NCBI RefSeq assembly: GCF_000003815.2
Contig: NC_049983.1
Location: forward strand, 25,255,744-25,319,743
DNA from: Branchiostoma floridae
Taxonomy: Eukaryota > Chordata > Leptocardii > Amphioxiformes > Branchiostomatidae
Direction: 5' to 3'
DNA: 64,000 nt
The position numbers and the translations under genes are program-made. The notes under the pieces are model-generated. The model ran no database searches and was not told the DNA's origin. It worked only from the letters and a program-made list of their open reading frames with translations. Positions 53,316 through 64,000 of the stretch are shown here, piece by piece (position 1 is the stretch's first letter; each line of letters begins with the position of its first letter).

Positions 53316-56300
53316 CTAGAAATGCCCAAACAGATCGGCGGGGCCCGGGTTATAGTTCGGTCTGTGCTCAAACTTCTTCCAAAGCGAGGGGCGTCCTGCG
53401 CATGCGCTGATGACGACCATCCTGTCCCTGAACTCCAGAAGTTCTTCCTTGATCCTGGTGTCCAGTTCACGGACCGCTCTCGCGAGATCTCGGCCCTTCA
53501 CCCGGTCCATGGGCGGAGGGTAGCCCTCTCTCATCATAGCCAGGTACCTGGGTTGGAGAAGGGGATTGTTTGTCAACGTATGATACTGGCGATGTATTGC
53601 AACAAAATGAATAGCACTTATCTGGCATATGAGACTTCTTACATTAATGCATTCGGTGACAGTATTTTAAGTTCTTCCATAATGACTTGTATTGACAGAT
53701 TTGTAAGATAAAAGAAACTTAAAACCATCTAAAAGTATGTGAGTCGGTTTACGGTTTAGCATAGTGAGAAGCATAGTGGGTAAAATGTCAAAGGTAAAGG
53801 CCCCTAACTATTGTAGACGTGTTATGTCCATATATCAGGACTCGGAGGCCGTCAACTTTGACAACCACCCACCCAAAAAGAATATCGCTGAGTATACGCA
53901 ACTTATAGGGCCTTCACACTGAAATCGAATCAGCAGGAATCAAGCAGAACCAGCCGGAATGAAGTGTTTGCAAAATTCTTGCCACATTCGGTGCCATTCC
54001 GAGTGGGTATTCCAAATGGGCCTTAAATCCCTTTCACACGAGAAGGAATGAGCCAGAATGCCGTCAGAATGAAAATAATTTTCTATTCCTGTGAATTCGT
54101 AGTGTATTCTAGACATTCTCACTGCATTCGAGATATTCTTTCGGCCGAATTCTGGCAGGATTCGAGATGGCTTGCCGTTTCGGTTCTCCATCGAATGAGA
54201 TAAGAATGTTTCGAATAATGTTGGAATGCCACGGAATGCGGTCAGACTGCAGTTAGAATAGTTAGAATACACTTAGAATCCACTATGAATGCCATTCGAT
54301 ATTTCTCCACTTCGAATGCACCTCGATAGTTTTTGACATGTCAAAAACTTTCGAGCCAGCCAGGAGAACGGGGACGAATATCTGGAATGCAGTAAGAATG
54401 TTTAGAATACAGTACTTTTTATTCCGACGGCATTGCGGCTCATTCGTGCTCTCGTGTGAAGGGGGCTTTAGACCTTGTCTAGGCTTATTTGTCGAACACC
54501 GACCTTTGTTTGTCTATCCGAACGGGAACAGTCCTGACCTCGCACGTGACCTTGACGAACCCGTTGGCGCGAAGCTCTTCCGTCAGCTTGTTGGACGACA
54601 CGCTGGTCTCCTGCAGCAGTTTGTACCCGGCGGCCGGGAGGGGCAGCGAGCACAAGCCTGGAGGAGAAACGTACATCATGACAACTTGAGTTAGTTAGGC
54701 TTAGGTCCCATTTCCAGAACGGGCCCCGGCCGGGATGTTTGTGGAAACGAAAAATTAAACTGTTTTCCAATGAATATACACAATTTATGCTCCTGAATGT
54801 GCTTTGCCGTTTTTCTAATCATATGTTTTTTCGTTTCCGAAAGCTAGTCCCGGGTTGGGAATTGGGACTTAGGCCTTAGTGTGGCGTCACGGAAGAGTAC
54901 ATGGCTCATCACCAAGTGGTCTCATCAGGTTCGAATCCTACCGTGTCACCGATCTTATGCCCTTGAGAAAGGCACTTTGTATACATGAGTCTCCTTACTT
55001 CACTCGGTTGGAAATGAGTACCTAGCTTCGGCTAGGGCCGTCCTTTGGATAGGACGTTACATTAAGGTCCCGTGTTTGAGGAGAGCCACACTTAGAGCAC
55101 GCTAAAGAACCCAACAAACGTCGGAGCCCTTCCTGGTGTGAGTGGATCAAACCTTATAGTCTAGTCCCCCGTCACCTTATACATAATATCCTTGCCTACT
55201 CTATCCCTAGGGCCTATTCCCCTAAAAAGATGTAATGTTTGGTATTTTAAAGTTTATCATTATTTATCTGTCCTATTCTCTTACTCTACAAGAAGAGGTT
55301 TGCATCTTTCACATGTTTTTAGACCGCGAGACATAAAGAAAACAGTACAAAATAGAAAGCCTGATACAAACGCCTAACACACGCCAAAACCAGCCGAAGC
55401 CGAACCTCTGCTTGGAGAGTGACATTTTCTCATTTGTCGTGCACAACGTACCTACGGGCCGATGGATGATGATAATTTTCCCGTCTTCTGTTAACATGTT
55501 GGCCACGTGGTCGAACATGCTGCCCGTGTTCTCCAAACTACCCAGCGCGTCATAGAACACCACTCTGTCGTACGGCACCGCCTGGTTATTTTATGGCGAT
55601 GTAGGAAGACAAGGTATATGTTATACACAGTAGTGCCACGGTCAAGCAACTTACCTACAGAAGAACTTAATTGCACGTCAATCGCACACGGTACAATGTA
55701 TGGCAACAGCTATCACACATAGTACGAAATAGTCGCAAATAGACTAAAACCTACATCCCTAATTACGAAAACAATAAGGCCCAGCCAAGGTCGTTGATAT
55801 ACAGTAGCGTTACAAATCCAATTCCGGTATATTTTCTCATAACAAAGGCAGTCTTTTTAAAATGAATTTACCAATTTTTGAGATTGTGAGAGTCGTTATT
55901 ATTATTCTTCTAAAGATATAATGTATACAAATTTGTTTGTAGTAAAGATAAGGTATATTCCTACCTTTCCCGCGTCACTGAGGAAGTTTCCTGACGACTT
56001 GACGGGAATGGCACCCGCCACAGTGGTGAAGTCCTCCTGCGTGTTGGGGTACACAGCGCTGGCGGGGAGCGATCTTCTCAGGGGGATGGCGCCGGCCTGT
56101 ACCCCGAGGTGCACCCGCTTCACCTTCGGAGCCAATACAACAAAACTCAGAATTCCTGCAAACAGTTTAGAAATTGAAAAAGGCCAACACAATAATATCC
56201 CAGTAAGTTAGAGACTGTGTCCAACGTGCAAAGAAAGTGTAGAAGATGAGTATCATTTCGTGATAGAATGTCCAACTTACATAGAAGAGAGAACTAAATT

Positions 56301-58331
56301 AATGTTTCGATTTTATTTCACACTGTACACTGTATAACTGTTTCTTCGAATATTGCATAGCCTTCAACCTACACCTATTGTCACATTATCAATTTAATTA
56401 TACTATGTAGTAAGTTATCTTATACAATGTACCTAAGTCTGCATTACATTGTACTAGGGCTGGGTACCGGTGTGACAGCGATCTCGCCCCCCCCGGGGCG
56501 AAATCACTAGTGATCTCGCCCTCCCCGGCTAGTGATCTCGCCCCCTACCTTGCCCCCCTTTAGCGATTTCGCCCCCCCCCCCCCCCAAAAAAAAACGGGT
56601 TTACATGACATTTTAGAAGTTGATTGGTATAAATCACAAAATGCAGTTTCAGAATGATATAAGTACACGAGTTTGATACATAACTCCATTCATAGTATCA
56701 ATTTTAACGTAATTACATGGTAATAAGATAGTTGAACTTGTTTCAGACAAAGAGGGTTGGGTCCCTTGTATTCCCATTATTGCATATACCTGAGTCTTGA
56801 CATAAGATGTATTTCATTGTATTCACCTGTCCTCAAGCAACCTATATATCTCCAATATGAAGTCCCTACCATGAAGTGACCACAAACGAACTATGTAATG
56901 TCTTTATTGATTATGCAAATAGTAGGTATTAATTAGAATAACGCACATTTTGGTATATGCACCTGGCCAAGGGATATCTTCACCTCCAACATGACTGTTT
57001 TTTCTAATATGTAGGAACTGATGCATTTACCCGTGTTTCTTAAGACTGGTACTTTACCAGTGTTTGTGTAGCATTTAGCAACAGCTATATCAACTTGCGC
57101 GTAGATAGTGATTATAATGAGAAACTATGGAAATGTTTCCAGCACAAGAAAGAAAACACTGTGACAAATTGAAAACATATAGCTGACGTATTCCGTACCA
57201 TACACGGTGTTGATTTATACGTTCGCAGTAGCACTGTTTTTATGCCATGTCATGTTTGCACCGAACAATATAGTATCGACTTTCGAGGTATGACATCTTA
57301 CGGTACGGTAATAAGGTGCCATATAGGTACCAGGTAACACACCATATACGTTACTCCCCAGGTGCAGTATAGTACCAGGTAGCGCACCTGTAATATGTAG
57401 TAACCAGCTGCTCTTGGGGGGGGGGGGGCGAAAACGCTAAAGGGGGGCGAAAACGCTAGTGATCGCTGGGGGGGCGAGATCGCTGTCACACCGGTACAAA
57501 AAATTCAGGTCCAGGTCCGGTTCAGGTCCAAAGGATCAGGTCCAGGTCCGGACCTGAACCTGGACCTGTTTCAGTATGACTCATACCAATGGTCTACTTC
57601 ATCACTAGAAAGACATTTGTTTGGAATGTATTAGACTTACACTGGCGTTTTAAAATCCTACAACGCTAGCTGCACCTGTACGATTGGCTGTAAAACTTGG
57701 TAGAAATTATCATAAACTCTACTCTACTTCACTCTTGTTATTTTTTTCCACCTGCAAGCCCCAAAACGTTTGAATGCCTTATAAAATAATCTGTTAAATT
57801 TCCAATCGGTCCAACATTCGGTCCACCCAATTTTTTCAGGTCCGGTTTTTCTGGACCGGTCCAATAAGAAAAACCGGTTTTGTACCGGTACACTGTACCG
57901 ATACCCAGCCCTACATTGTACCCGTTTTACAAATGTTGTGCAATAAACTTTGACTCGCATACCGGTTTACGTAACGCGAACTTGGCTTCTAGCAGCGGCG
58001 CGAAGCTACCGCGGTAGTTCCCGACGTACGCGACGGCGTGCTCGGGGTCGATCCCGACCAGATCGTCGATCAGAGTTAGGATCGCCTCCCCGTGACTGTC
58101 ACCGAGGGTGTAGGGAATCTTCGTCGGGCTGCCTTCAACCTTATCCCGCCGACGGTTGTCGTGTCGCCCCGGTACTGAAGAAGCTTGCACCACGGACATT
58201 GTGGATACAATACCAGCGACAAGCTTACACAGAAAGGGTACAGAAATGTGTTGCAGATATCGCTGATTTCTGACGTTTCGTGACGTTACCCGGTGTTCGC
58301 CAGAATCAGTGCTCGGTCCTTTTGTTACCAT
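53316..58331 (-). CDS. Methyltransferase-like protein, five exons
   Basis: Minus-strand exons: 58331-57963, 56123-55965, 55581-55452, 54657-54504, 53547-53316. Phases 0, 0, 1, 2 agree; about 347 aa. Fold assignment rests on the pattern of a class I SAM-dependent methyltransferase: an acidic helix and strand (AVAYVGNYRGSFAPLLEAKF) in place of motif I, then DRVVFYDALGSLENTGSMFD and NMLTEDGKIIIIHRP, typical of the motif IV-V strand-helix-strand. A later NKLTEELRANGFVKV segment fits the C-terminal sheet. The motif I glycines are atypical, so activity is uncertain. The C terminus (AMMREGYPPPMD, IKEELLEFRDRMVVISA) is well formed. The first ATG (58331) is used; Met45 (MSVVQASS) is an alternative start. 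The exon 1-2 junction is also ambiguous: 57971/56155 keeps frame too. No gene symbol recognised. Confidence 0.65.
54024..54471. mobile_element. Long-TIR MITE in methyltransferase-like intron 4
   Basis: The left CCCTTTCACACGAGA and right CTCTCGTGTGAAGGGGG ends begin inverted repeats that extend about 110 bases with mismatches (GAATGAGCC, AATGCCGTC and ACATTCT blocks). Rich in GAATG/CATTC. No ORF. Confidence 0.8.
54880..55170 (+). mobile_element. tRNA-derived SINE
   Basis: The head contains a pol III B box GGTTCGAATCC (54928-54938) with a tRNA-like start about 45 bases upstream. The body (TGCCCTTGAGAAAGGCACTTT, GAAATGAGTACCTAGCTTCGG, TAAGGTCCCGTGTTTGAGG) is the common SINE core. It shares the GGTCCCGTG...GAGG core with the 5S-headed SINE at 29.2 kb. 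Lies in methyltransferase-like intron 3. Confidence 0.8.
56124..56330 (+). mobile_element. LINE fragment abutting exon 2 of the methyltransferase-like gene
   Basis: The plus-strand frame reads TKLRIPANSLEIEKGQ, then after one stop RLCPTCKESVEDEYHFVIEC, closely related to the LINE fragment at 63.3-63.7 kb. It starts at or just inside the exon 2 boundary of the minus-strand gene. Confidence 0.75.
56455..57912. mobile_element. hAT-like non-autonomous element with 9-bp target duplication
   Basis: TAGGGCTGGGTA at the left and TACCCAGCCCT at the right form the inverted ends. ACATTGTAC flanks both sides (56446-56454, 57913-57921). An 8-9 bp duplication and AGGG ends fit hAT transposons. The right part has alternating AGGTCCAGGTCCGG. 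No transposase. It sits in intron 1 of the methyltransferase-like gene and carries a second element inside. Confidence 0.75.
56472..57489. mobile_element. Nested TIR element inside the hAT-like element
   Basis: GTGACAGCGATCTCGCCCC at the left and GGGGCGAGATCGCTGTCAC at the right are perfect inverted ends. ACCGGT flanks both sides (56466-56471, 57490-57495), the candidate target duplication. The ends are rich in C or G runs and GATCTCGCCC repeats; the interior has no ORF. Confidence 0.7.
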
Positions 58332-58512
58332 TTTCCCCGGTGACCTAGCTACCGGGCGTTAAATTTTTAATAAGCTACTGCGCTTTTCACGAACTATACC
58401 ATCTATATATGAATCAATCGATCAAGGGACGTAGCCTTTAATTTATTAATCACAAATCAATACGTCAGGATTGATTGAAAACAATACCACTTGGGTTGTT
58501 TCTATTATTCAG

Positions 58513-59012
58513 AGTTACCCGTAGCAACCGCTTCGTCCAAGGGAAAGCACAGTAGCGGTACTTGACATCGCGATGGTTTACTGTTTGAATAAAAATGCAA
58601 ATACAAACACCCTTATCAGCCTGAAAAGACTTCATGTAAGATTCAAGGTGGTATATCACTGCACTTGGGGCACCGGTGCGGCACTGTGGGGTTCGAACGA
58701 TTAGTCATCGAATTCGAGAGATGAAGAACAAATATTCTTACGTTTTGTGTCTTCTAAGTCATACTTTTACGTATTACGCAATATCTAAGTTATGACCAAT
58801 CGGCGAAAATAACACAAAAGTGTCGCAGTGAACGAACCCCGTAGTGCCGCACCGGTGCCCCAAGTGCAGTGAGATACCACCTTTAGCAACCGCTTCGTCC
58901 AAGGGAAAGCACAGTAGCGGTACTTGGCATCGCGATGGTTTATTGTTTGAATAAAAACGCAAATACAAACACCCTTATCAGCCTGTATAAAGACTTGATG
59001 TGAGATTTACTG
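58513..59012. repeat. Direct duplication of about 130 bp flanking a MITE
   Basis: 58513-58645 and 58883-59012 are near-identical (TAGCAACCGCTTCGTCCAAG ... CACCCTTATCAGCCTG), with a MITE exactly between them. Confidence 0.85.
58647..58881. mobile_element. MITE with ~45-bp inverted ends
   Basis: GGTGGTATATCACTGCACTT at the left is answered by AAGTGCAGTGAGATACCACC at the right. The pairing continues through GGGGCACCGGTGCGGCACT. The core TTACGTATTACGCAATATCTAA is shared with 40766-41025. Confidence 0.85.
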
Positions 59013-62000
59013 ACCTGGGGTAAGTATAGAAGTACCCATAGGGGAAAGGAGTTATTCTTATTACAACAAAAAGGACGTACAGTACACAGTGGTGCCGTAC
59101 TCAACCTGGCTAGCCTATTTTATAGGACGATCTTTATTTGCATGTTCTTGCCCTCATGGGCTAAATGCAGTGAATCGATAGTATTAGTTGAAATACTAAA
59201 GACTAGATACTATTACAAGTAGTGTTACAAACAGTGAACAGTTGGATAGACAAAATATCTGGAGCTATGTTATCAGTATAACTATCGTTTATATCCCTCT
59301 TCCCTCAAATGGAGTGTATATGAACCCACATGGTATATCAAAGACACCACTGGACAGAACATGATGTGTACATGACATGACATATGACATACGACAGAAA
59401 ACATGTAAACGGGGACGTCTGAACAGTGTCGGACAATTGAATTAAGGAAAGTAGTCTCCCAGTGTGTACGTGCCTACGGTAGAACACAATAAAGACGAAG
59501 TACTTGAGCAACACCAGGTTACGTCACACATGCTCCTACTGGTTTTACAACCAGTTGTCACGTCCTACAGACGGTAACACGCATTTGTCACAGTTTTTAT
59601 TAAAAAAAATCTCGTAGAACTCCCCTGTGGAAATAAATGTAAAGAAATATCAATCTTGCAATAAAGTTATGATAATAATCTATTGGATTATAGCCCTCCA
59701 GCGGCGTGTTATGGCACTACAGTAGAATTTCCAGTTTTCATACCAAGTGTTCTGGACATGCTATGGTCATGACTCATAATAATTCGTTGATAGGGAGAGT
59801 AAGACGTGTAGGCTTTGCCTTTTAGCTCCTAGCGTTTTTTGTGGGACTGTAGAGGCCAATCTTGTTTCAGGATTTAACAAAGAAGAGCTCAAGAAGAGCT
59901 TATTTTTCTGTCAATCTCGAAGTGTAAAGCGTTTCGGCAGCTGGTAGTGCCATGTGACCTCGCTACCGCTCGCTATATACCAAACACACCGGTTTACCCT
60001 ACTGTTTCCGATAAGTGTTACAATCAATAGATCAATCTTCTACGACAATTCTTCATCTATAATCCCGTGTCGCCAGTGGGATTTACAGTCAATCATGTAA
60101 CTAGTGTACATCATTGTGTTTGATAAAATCTCTTGCTTTCTTTATACAGGACAAAGTTTGAGGTGAACATAGTAGACCCGATATGAAAAGGTCTTTTTCA
60201 TTGACATTGTACATCCCTGTATGATCTCATGTTACCGTGTTTGTGAGAAATTAGGTTACGAAACAATGGAGGGGAGACCCAAAAGACGGGCCCTTAGCAT
60301 TTATTCTTTCTTTTCTAATTCCCACAACTTCCTCGTCTTGGACGTTCGGATTTACTTTTTTGAATTGTCTTTTCAATAGGTTTTGCGTACGTTACTTGGT
60401 GCTTGACCAGGCTGAAATATGCCGCCAATCCGCTAGGAGTCAGTACTAAAAAGTTATATGTTTTCCTCAAACGTTTCAGGATAAGATGCCGATAAGGCCA
60501 TGTTGACTCTATTATGTGGATGGCGATCCCAAAACTGATGCAATCGTGCGAAGAAAAGGGTTGGTAAAACATAAATTTCCTTCATTAAATAGTCAGAAAA
60601 ATTGAACAAATTACTAAACTCACATGTATGGTACACCGAAGAATAGATTCATCTTTATTTTTGTTCTTTCACATCTTCCTGTTTGACTTTGCCATTCAAC
60701 GACATTAGTTTTCGTTTTTTGACATCATTGTTTTTTTTAATTTACGGCATATATGTTATTCACTTTGCAGCTTCTTTGTACACTTACAGTATGGTCGAAA
60801 CATGGGGGAGGGGGGAACGTAACTGGCAAAAATTGATGTGAGCACGGATGTCATCCATATAATCTAATTATTAATGATCTTTGATTGCATGTTTTTGCCC
60901 GCATTGGCTAAATGCATTGATTCAATGGTATAACATGAAATACTAAAGATCACTAAAGACCAGATACTATTGCAAGCGAACAGTTGGATAAACAAAACAT
61001 CTGGAGCTATACCATCACTATAACTATTGTCTACATGCCTCTTCTCTCTTCTTTAAACAAGTGTATACGACCACACATAGTTTTTGTTGCAGAATGTTGT
61101 CTGTGGTTGTCATTATACATTCAAATAGTTAACTGTTTACATCGTGTGTCTACATCGAGAATCGACATCGCCTAAGTACTGCGTAGCAACCCTCAATAGT
61201 AAATTACTCACAGTCTAACAGTGCCTGGTGCTGGGGGTGGTAAACAAAGCTCAAATAGGGGCAATTAATCAATAAATCAATAAGCAATCATTGGTAACGT
61301 TAATAAATCAATGAACAACAGCGATCAACGACCTTGACCTAATTGAAAGGCAGCCTGCATACCTGCCGTCATGCGCCATAGGGTGCATATAAAGGCAATA
61401 GGAGGAAGCCACAAGGCGAAACATGTTTGCGAGTTGGCTCGAATAAAGCTCCAAATGGGGAATATGCGGCTCCAGTGTCTTTCCTGACGATGTGTGCGGT
61501 TGGCTTGAGGTTGTCCTTTCCCATGTACTGTACACATAAAGACTACTTGACAGAGGTGGCACTTGTAAATAGAAATCGACAGCAGAAGAACAGTCAGAAA
61601 ACAAGATCAGATTTGCCTAACCCCTTTATTACGAACGGGGAGGGGAGGCTACGTTAGGGTCAAAGCTCAATGATAAATTCAAGGAGCCAGCAGCTTCATA
61701 TACGAGCGCTCGCGATGATGTCATGGTGACACAGTAGTAGGCAAAAACCAGGTGCTTGGCAAAACATTGATTTACATATTAACCAGTTATTTCATCTAAA
61801 TACCAACTTTTAATCCAATTGACGTTCTGGTATGTACATATTCCCCAGATATAAACAACTGATTTTACAACAGCGATCGCTCGTATTACAGTACATTTAA
61901 CAGACTACCGTCACTTTGCGCTACAATTAAGGCACCTTTACGCACTATTTAGAATGCACCGATTACACCGTACGTTTTACACTAAATTTTGAGCGGTCAG

Positions 62001-62770
62001 ACTACGAATTGCGTAAAATTAAATTGGCTGATTACGCTCTACGTAGAACTTATGGGGACACATGTTATAACCATAACGGTCGCAACACACAAGTGTTTGG
62101 AGACCCTGCCGCGCCACAACATGTCCCAATTAGTTTCGCTGGCCACGAGTTTAACGCGTAACGAAGAATGAAAGCCCGTTGTGTCGGCCTCTGTAGTCGT
62201 TAACAGTTGTCATTTTTCATGAAAACGTCGCCAGTCTTGACGATAGCCTCGAAGCCAGGGTCAACACTGGCCAACGTGCCTCAGCTGTAGGCCCAACATG
62301 GCCCAAGTAAATCTTACCACAGGCTCCCTGAGTTTACCCTGGATGCCAGACTTTTTCCAGGTCCCGAACAGACCAAATGACTAAGATCCGGAAGAAGGGT
62401 AGCCTGTGATAAGATTTCCCTGTAATTATGTTGGCCCTGAATCTCGGAGTTAACTTGTATAGGCCCTGGAAAAAGTCTGGTACCCCGGCTAACTCAACAG
62501 GCGTCCACACGTCCCTGTATAAACACTCAGGTCCAATCCCTCATGTTGGCGGCTGTTGTGTTGACACTTCTACAATGTGTGCACGGTGACAAACAGGCAC
62601 TCAACATCAAGGAAGGAAGTTGAAGAGAAAATTTAAAGCTAGCCCCTCGTCAGAGTCAAGAACAACCGATTAGTTTTGATAGTTGATTGGATCCTTGTGT
62701 GTAAGGGGGACGGTGCTGGAGTTCTTCTGACCGTCAGGGAAGTTTTACGGCCATACTACAGTGCTGAAAT

Positions 62771-62979
62771 ATGGGGAACATGTCCAGGAATCGCGTGATT
62801 CTAATCTCGGTAGTTGTCGGGGTGCTGGGGATCGTTGTCGGCGTGCTGATCGGGTACTTCTCCCGAGGATCGGCTCCGTCCACCGGGGAGTTCGCCGACT
62901 TCCTCTCGGAGGGGGACGCGTGGGTCGCCGAGGCGCTGAGGGACGAGATCAGCGCTGAAAACATCGAGGAAAACTTACG
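62771..62979 (+). CDS. First exon of an M28B peptidase (glutamate carboxypeptidase II / NAALADase-like), partial
   Basis: The exon encodes about 70 aa and ends at a GT donor after a split Arg codon. It shows a short cytoplasmic N terminus (MGNMSRNR), one membrane-spanning segment (VILISVVVGVLGIVVGVLIG) and a stalk. It ends in ALRDEISAENIEENL(R), which matches the AENI/IRENLREL start of the ectodomain in FOLH1 and NAALAD-type proteins. These are type II membrane zinc peptidases that remove terminal glutamate or other residues. The metal ligands and catalytic residues would be in later exons outside the window. The next exon is not found before 64000. A second ATG three codons on is possible. 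Subfamily is not decidable from one exon. Confidence 0.6.
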
Positions 62980-64000
62980 GTAGGATGTGTACCAAGTAAA
63001 CTATGTTACAGTGTACAGGCCTGCCTGAGAGGAGGGTAACGACCTCTGAATTTAATATGAAATGAAATTTCTGCTCAATATACGTGCAAAACGCAAGAAC
63101 AGACCACACAGTTGATTAGGGGTTGGTCAGTAACGTTAGAACTTTGTATCGAAAATGAATCCAGAGCTACGATATTTAAGACTATATATATATTTATTTG
63201 CAAATCCATGCCCGTAGGCTAATTGCAATGATACAGACAGTGAAAAGTAACAAGTGTCTATTCTAAATACACACACGTCAGCTATCTATGTACATGCTTC
63301 TACTTTCTTTACTGGGTGGTTTGACTTCTTCTTTGGAGGCAGTGGCTGATGAAAAGTCCCACTTCTTTAATGATTAGTGGGTTCTGTGATTTTAACAGAA
63401 ATATAGTTTTTTTGAGGTCTACTAACTGGTGAAAAGTTGGAAATAATGTTTTGATTGTGTCAAAAAGGTTGTTTCTTTCGTCCTCATAATGGGGGCAGTT
63501 ACATATAAAATGTATTTCATCTTCCACTGTATCCGTCGCACAGTATTTACACAATCTATCTTGAACTGGCACTTTTTTATAACGACCCTTTTCTATCTCT
63601 AGTGAGTGAGCACTGATTCTTATCTTACATACATTGAATCTCTTGTCAGCGTCGTTCTGGTATAGATAGGTTTCCATGGCATATTCGGTTTTGATATGTT
63701 TGTAAAATCTTAGTTTGCCGTTATCTTTAGACAATTGCTGGAAAAAGGTTTGGACATAACGTTTACATAACGTATATAACGTTTCTCTGCATCGTGTTCT
63801 TATCTATATATCGGAGTAGGTACGTGTACATATAAACGTTTTGTTACCACAATTGGTCTCGCAGATTTTGGCCCTTTTCCAAGAGTCCTCAACTCCGTAA
63901 GCACCCTGTATCTAAACAGTATTGTAGCTATGGGTGTAAATATCAATCTCCAAGCACACGCGTGCTGGATTTTGGCAAGCACGATTAATGATCATTAATG
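62980..64000 (+). other. Intron 1 of the M28B peptidase-like gene
   Basis: Apart from the LINE fragment listed below, nothing was recognised. No further peptidase exon is seen up to the window end. Confidence 0.5.
63185..63740 (-). mobile_element. LINE 3' fragment in peptidase-like intron 1
   Basis: The ORF at 63734-63309 encodes the ORF2 C terminus: KIRISAHSLEIEKGRYKKVP, then LCKYC and EDEIHFICNCPHYEDERNN. The 3' UTR includes GGGCATGGATTTGCAAATAAA at the low-coordinate end. 5'-truncated. Confidence 0.8.

Larger units (their letters stand above)
58332..62770. other. Intergenic region between methyltransferase-like and M28B peptidase-like genes
   Basis: Gene-free as far as seen. Contains the MITE at 58647-58881 with flanking direct repeats, LINE 3' UTR pieces at about 59125-59340 and 60880-61070 (both with GGCTAAATGCA and ACTAAAGACYAGATACTAT), repeat pieces at about 59690-59910 (family of 4690-5590) and 60590-60880 (family of 34490). 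The promoter of the peptidase gene should lie at its right end. Confidence 0.5.

Noticed and set aside
54880-54955. Functional tRNA gene
   Set aside because: Only the B box and a loose tRNA-like head are present, followed by a SINE core; no cloverleaf was found.

Overview
The window looks like invertebrate deuterostome DNA, most probably a cephalochordate (amphioxus). The reasons are short exons with GT-AG introns, an intronless TRIM-NHL gene, many degraded non-LTR, Penelope-like, SINE and MITE fragments, and an SLC49A4 orthologue spread over a dozen exons. No bacterial, phage or CRISPR feature was seen. The species is an inference. All exon models below were read by eye from splice sites and reading-frame phase, without transcripts.

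Layout. (1) 0.7-2.7 kb, minus strand: intronless TRIM protein (RING, B-box, coiled coil, NHL propeller). (2) 4.5-12.8 kb, plus strand: a complete 12-exon SLC49A4/DIRC2-type transporter; all exon phases agree and give about 491 aa. Decayed copies of its exon 2 lie in intron 2, and a partial copy of its 3' end follows it. (3) 13.2-15 kb: a 5'-truncated Penelope-like element with inverted terminal repeats and a 13-bp candidate target duplication, then a LINE 3' fragment. (4) 15.2-52.9 kb, plus strand: a tandem cluster of six genes for small secreted cysteine-rich proteins, called VWCL-A, B, D, E, F and G here. Each starts with a signal peptide, mostly MASPxxxxLCxVLL. The proteins are built from a von Willebrand C-like domain split over two exons (a and b), followed by a third cysteine module (c), often with a Thr/Pro mucin-like linker. 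A, F and G have one module set, B and D two, and E five in 11 exons over 14.8 kb. (5) 53.3-58.3 kb, minus strand: a five-exon gene for a methyltransferase-like protein. (6) 62.8 kb, plus strand: the first exon of an M28B peptidase (glutamate carboxypeptidase II/NAALADase-like), running out of the window.

The VWC-like cluster is the most interesting part. Genes B and D are a duplicated block of about 4.3 kb, introns and flanks included. Gene E grew by repeating a phase-symmetric exon pair (b, then c-linker-a). Several copies are being damaged: a stop codon and non-coding DNA inside a linker exon of D, two extra G bases in exon 9 of E, and three tandem terminal exons in G of which only the last has both a splice acceptor and an open frame. 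The introns carry a recurring palindrome centred on CCATGTTGG/CCAACATGG together with decayed pieces of exon b. Four of the genes share a block of roughly 165-180 bp upstream of the ATG; the other two have TATA-type promoter blocks.

Three assembly gaps (20309-21170, 25319-25665, 47229-47955) lie in or beside repetitive linkers or a CA microsatellite, so linker lengths in B and D are unknown.
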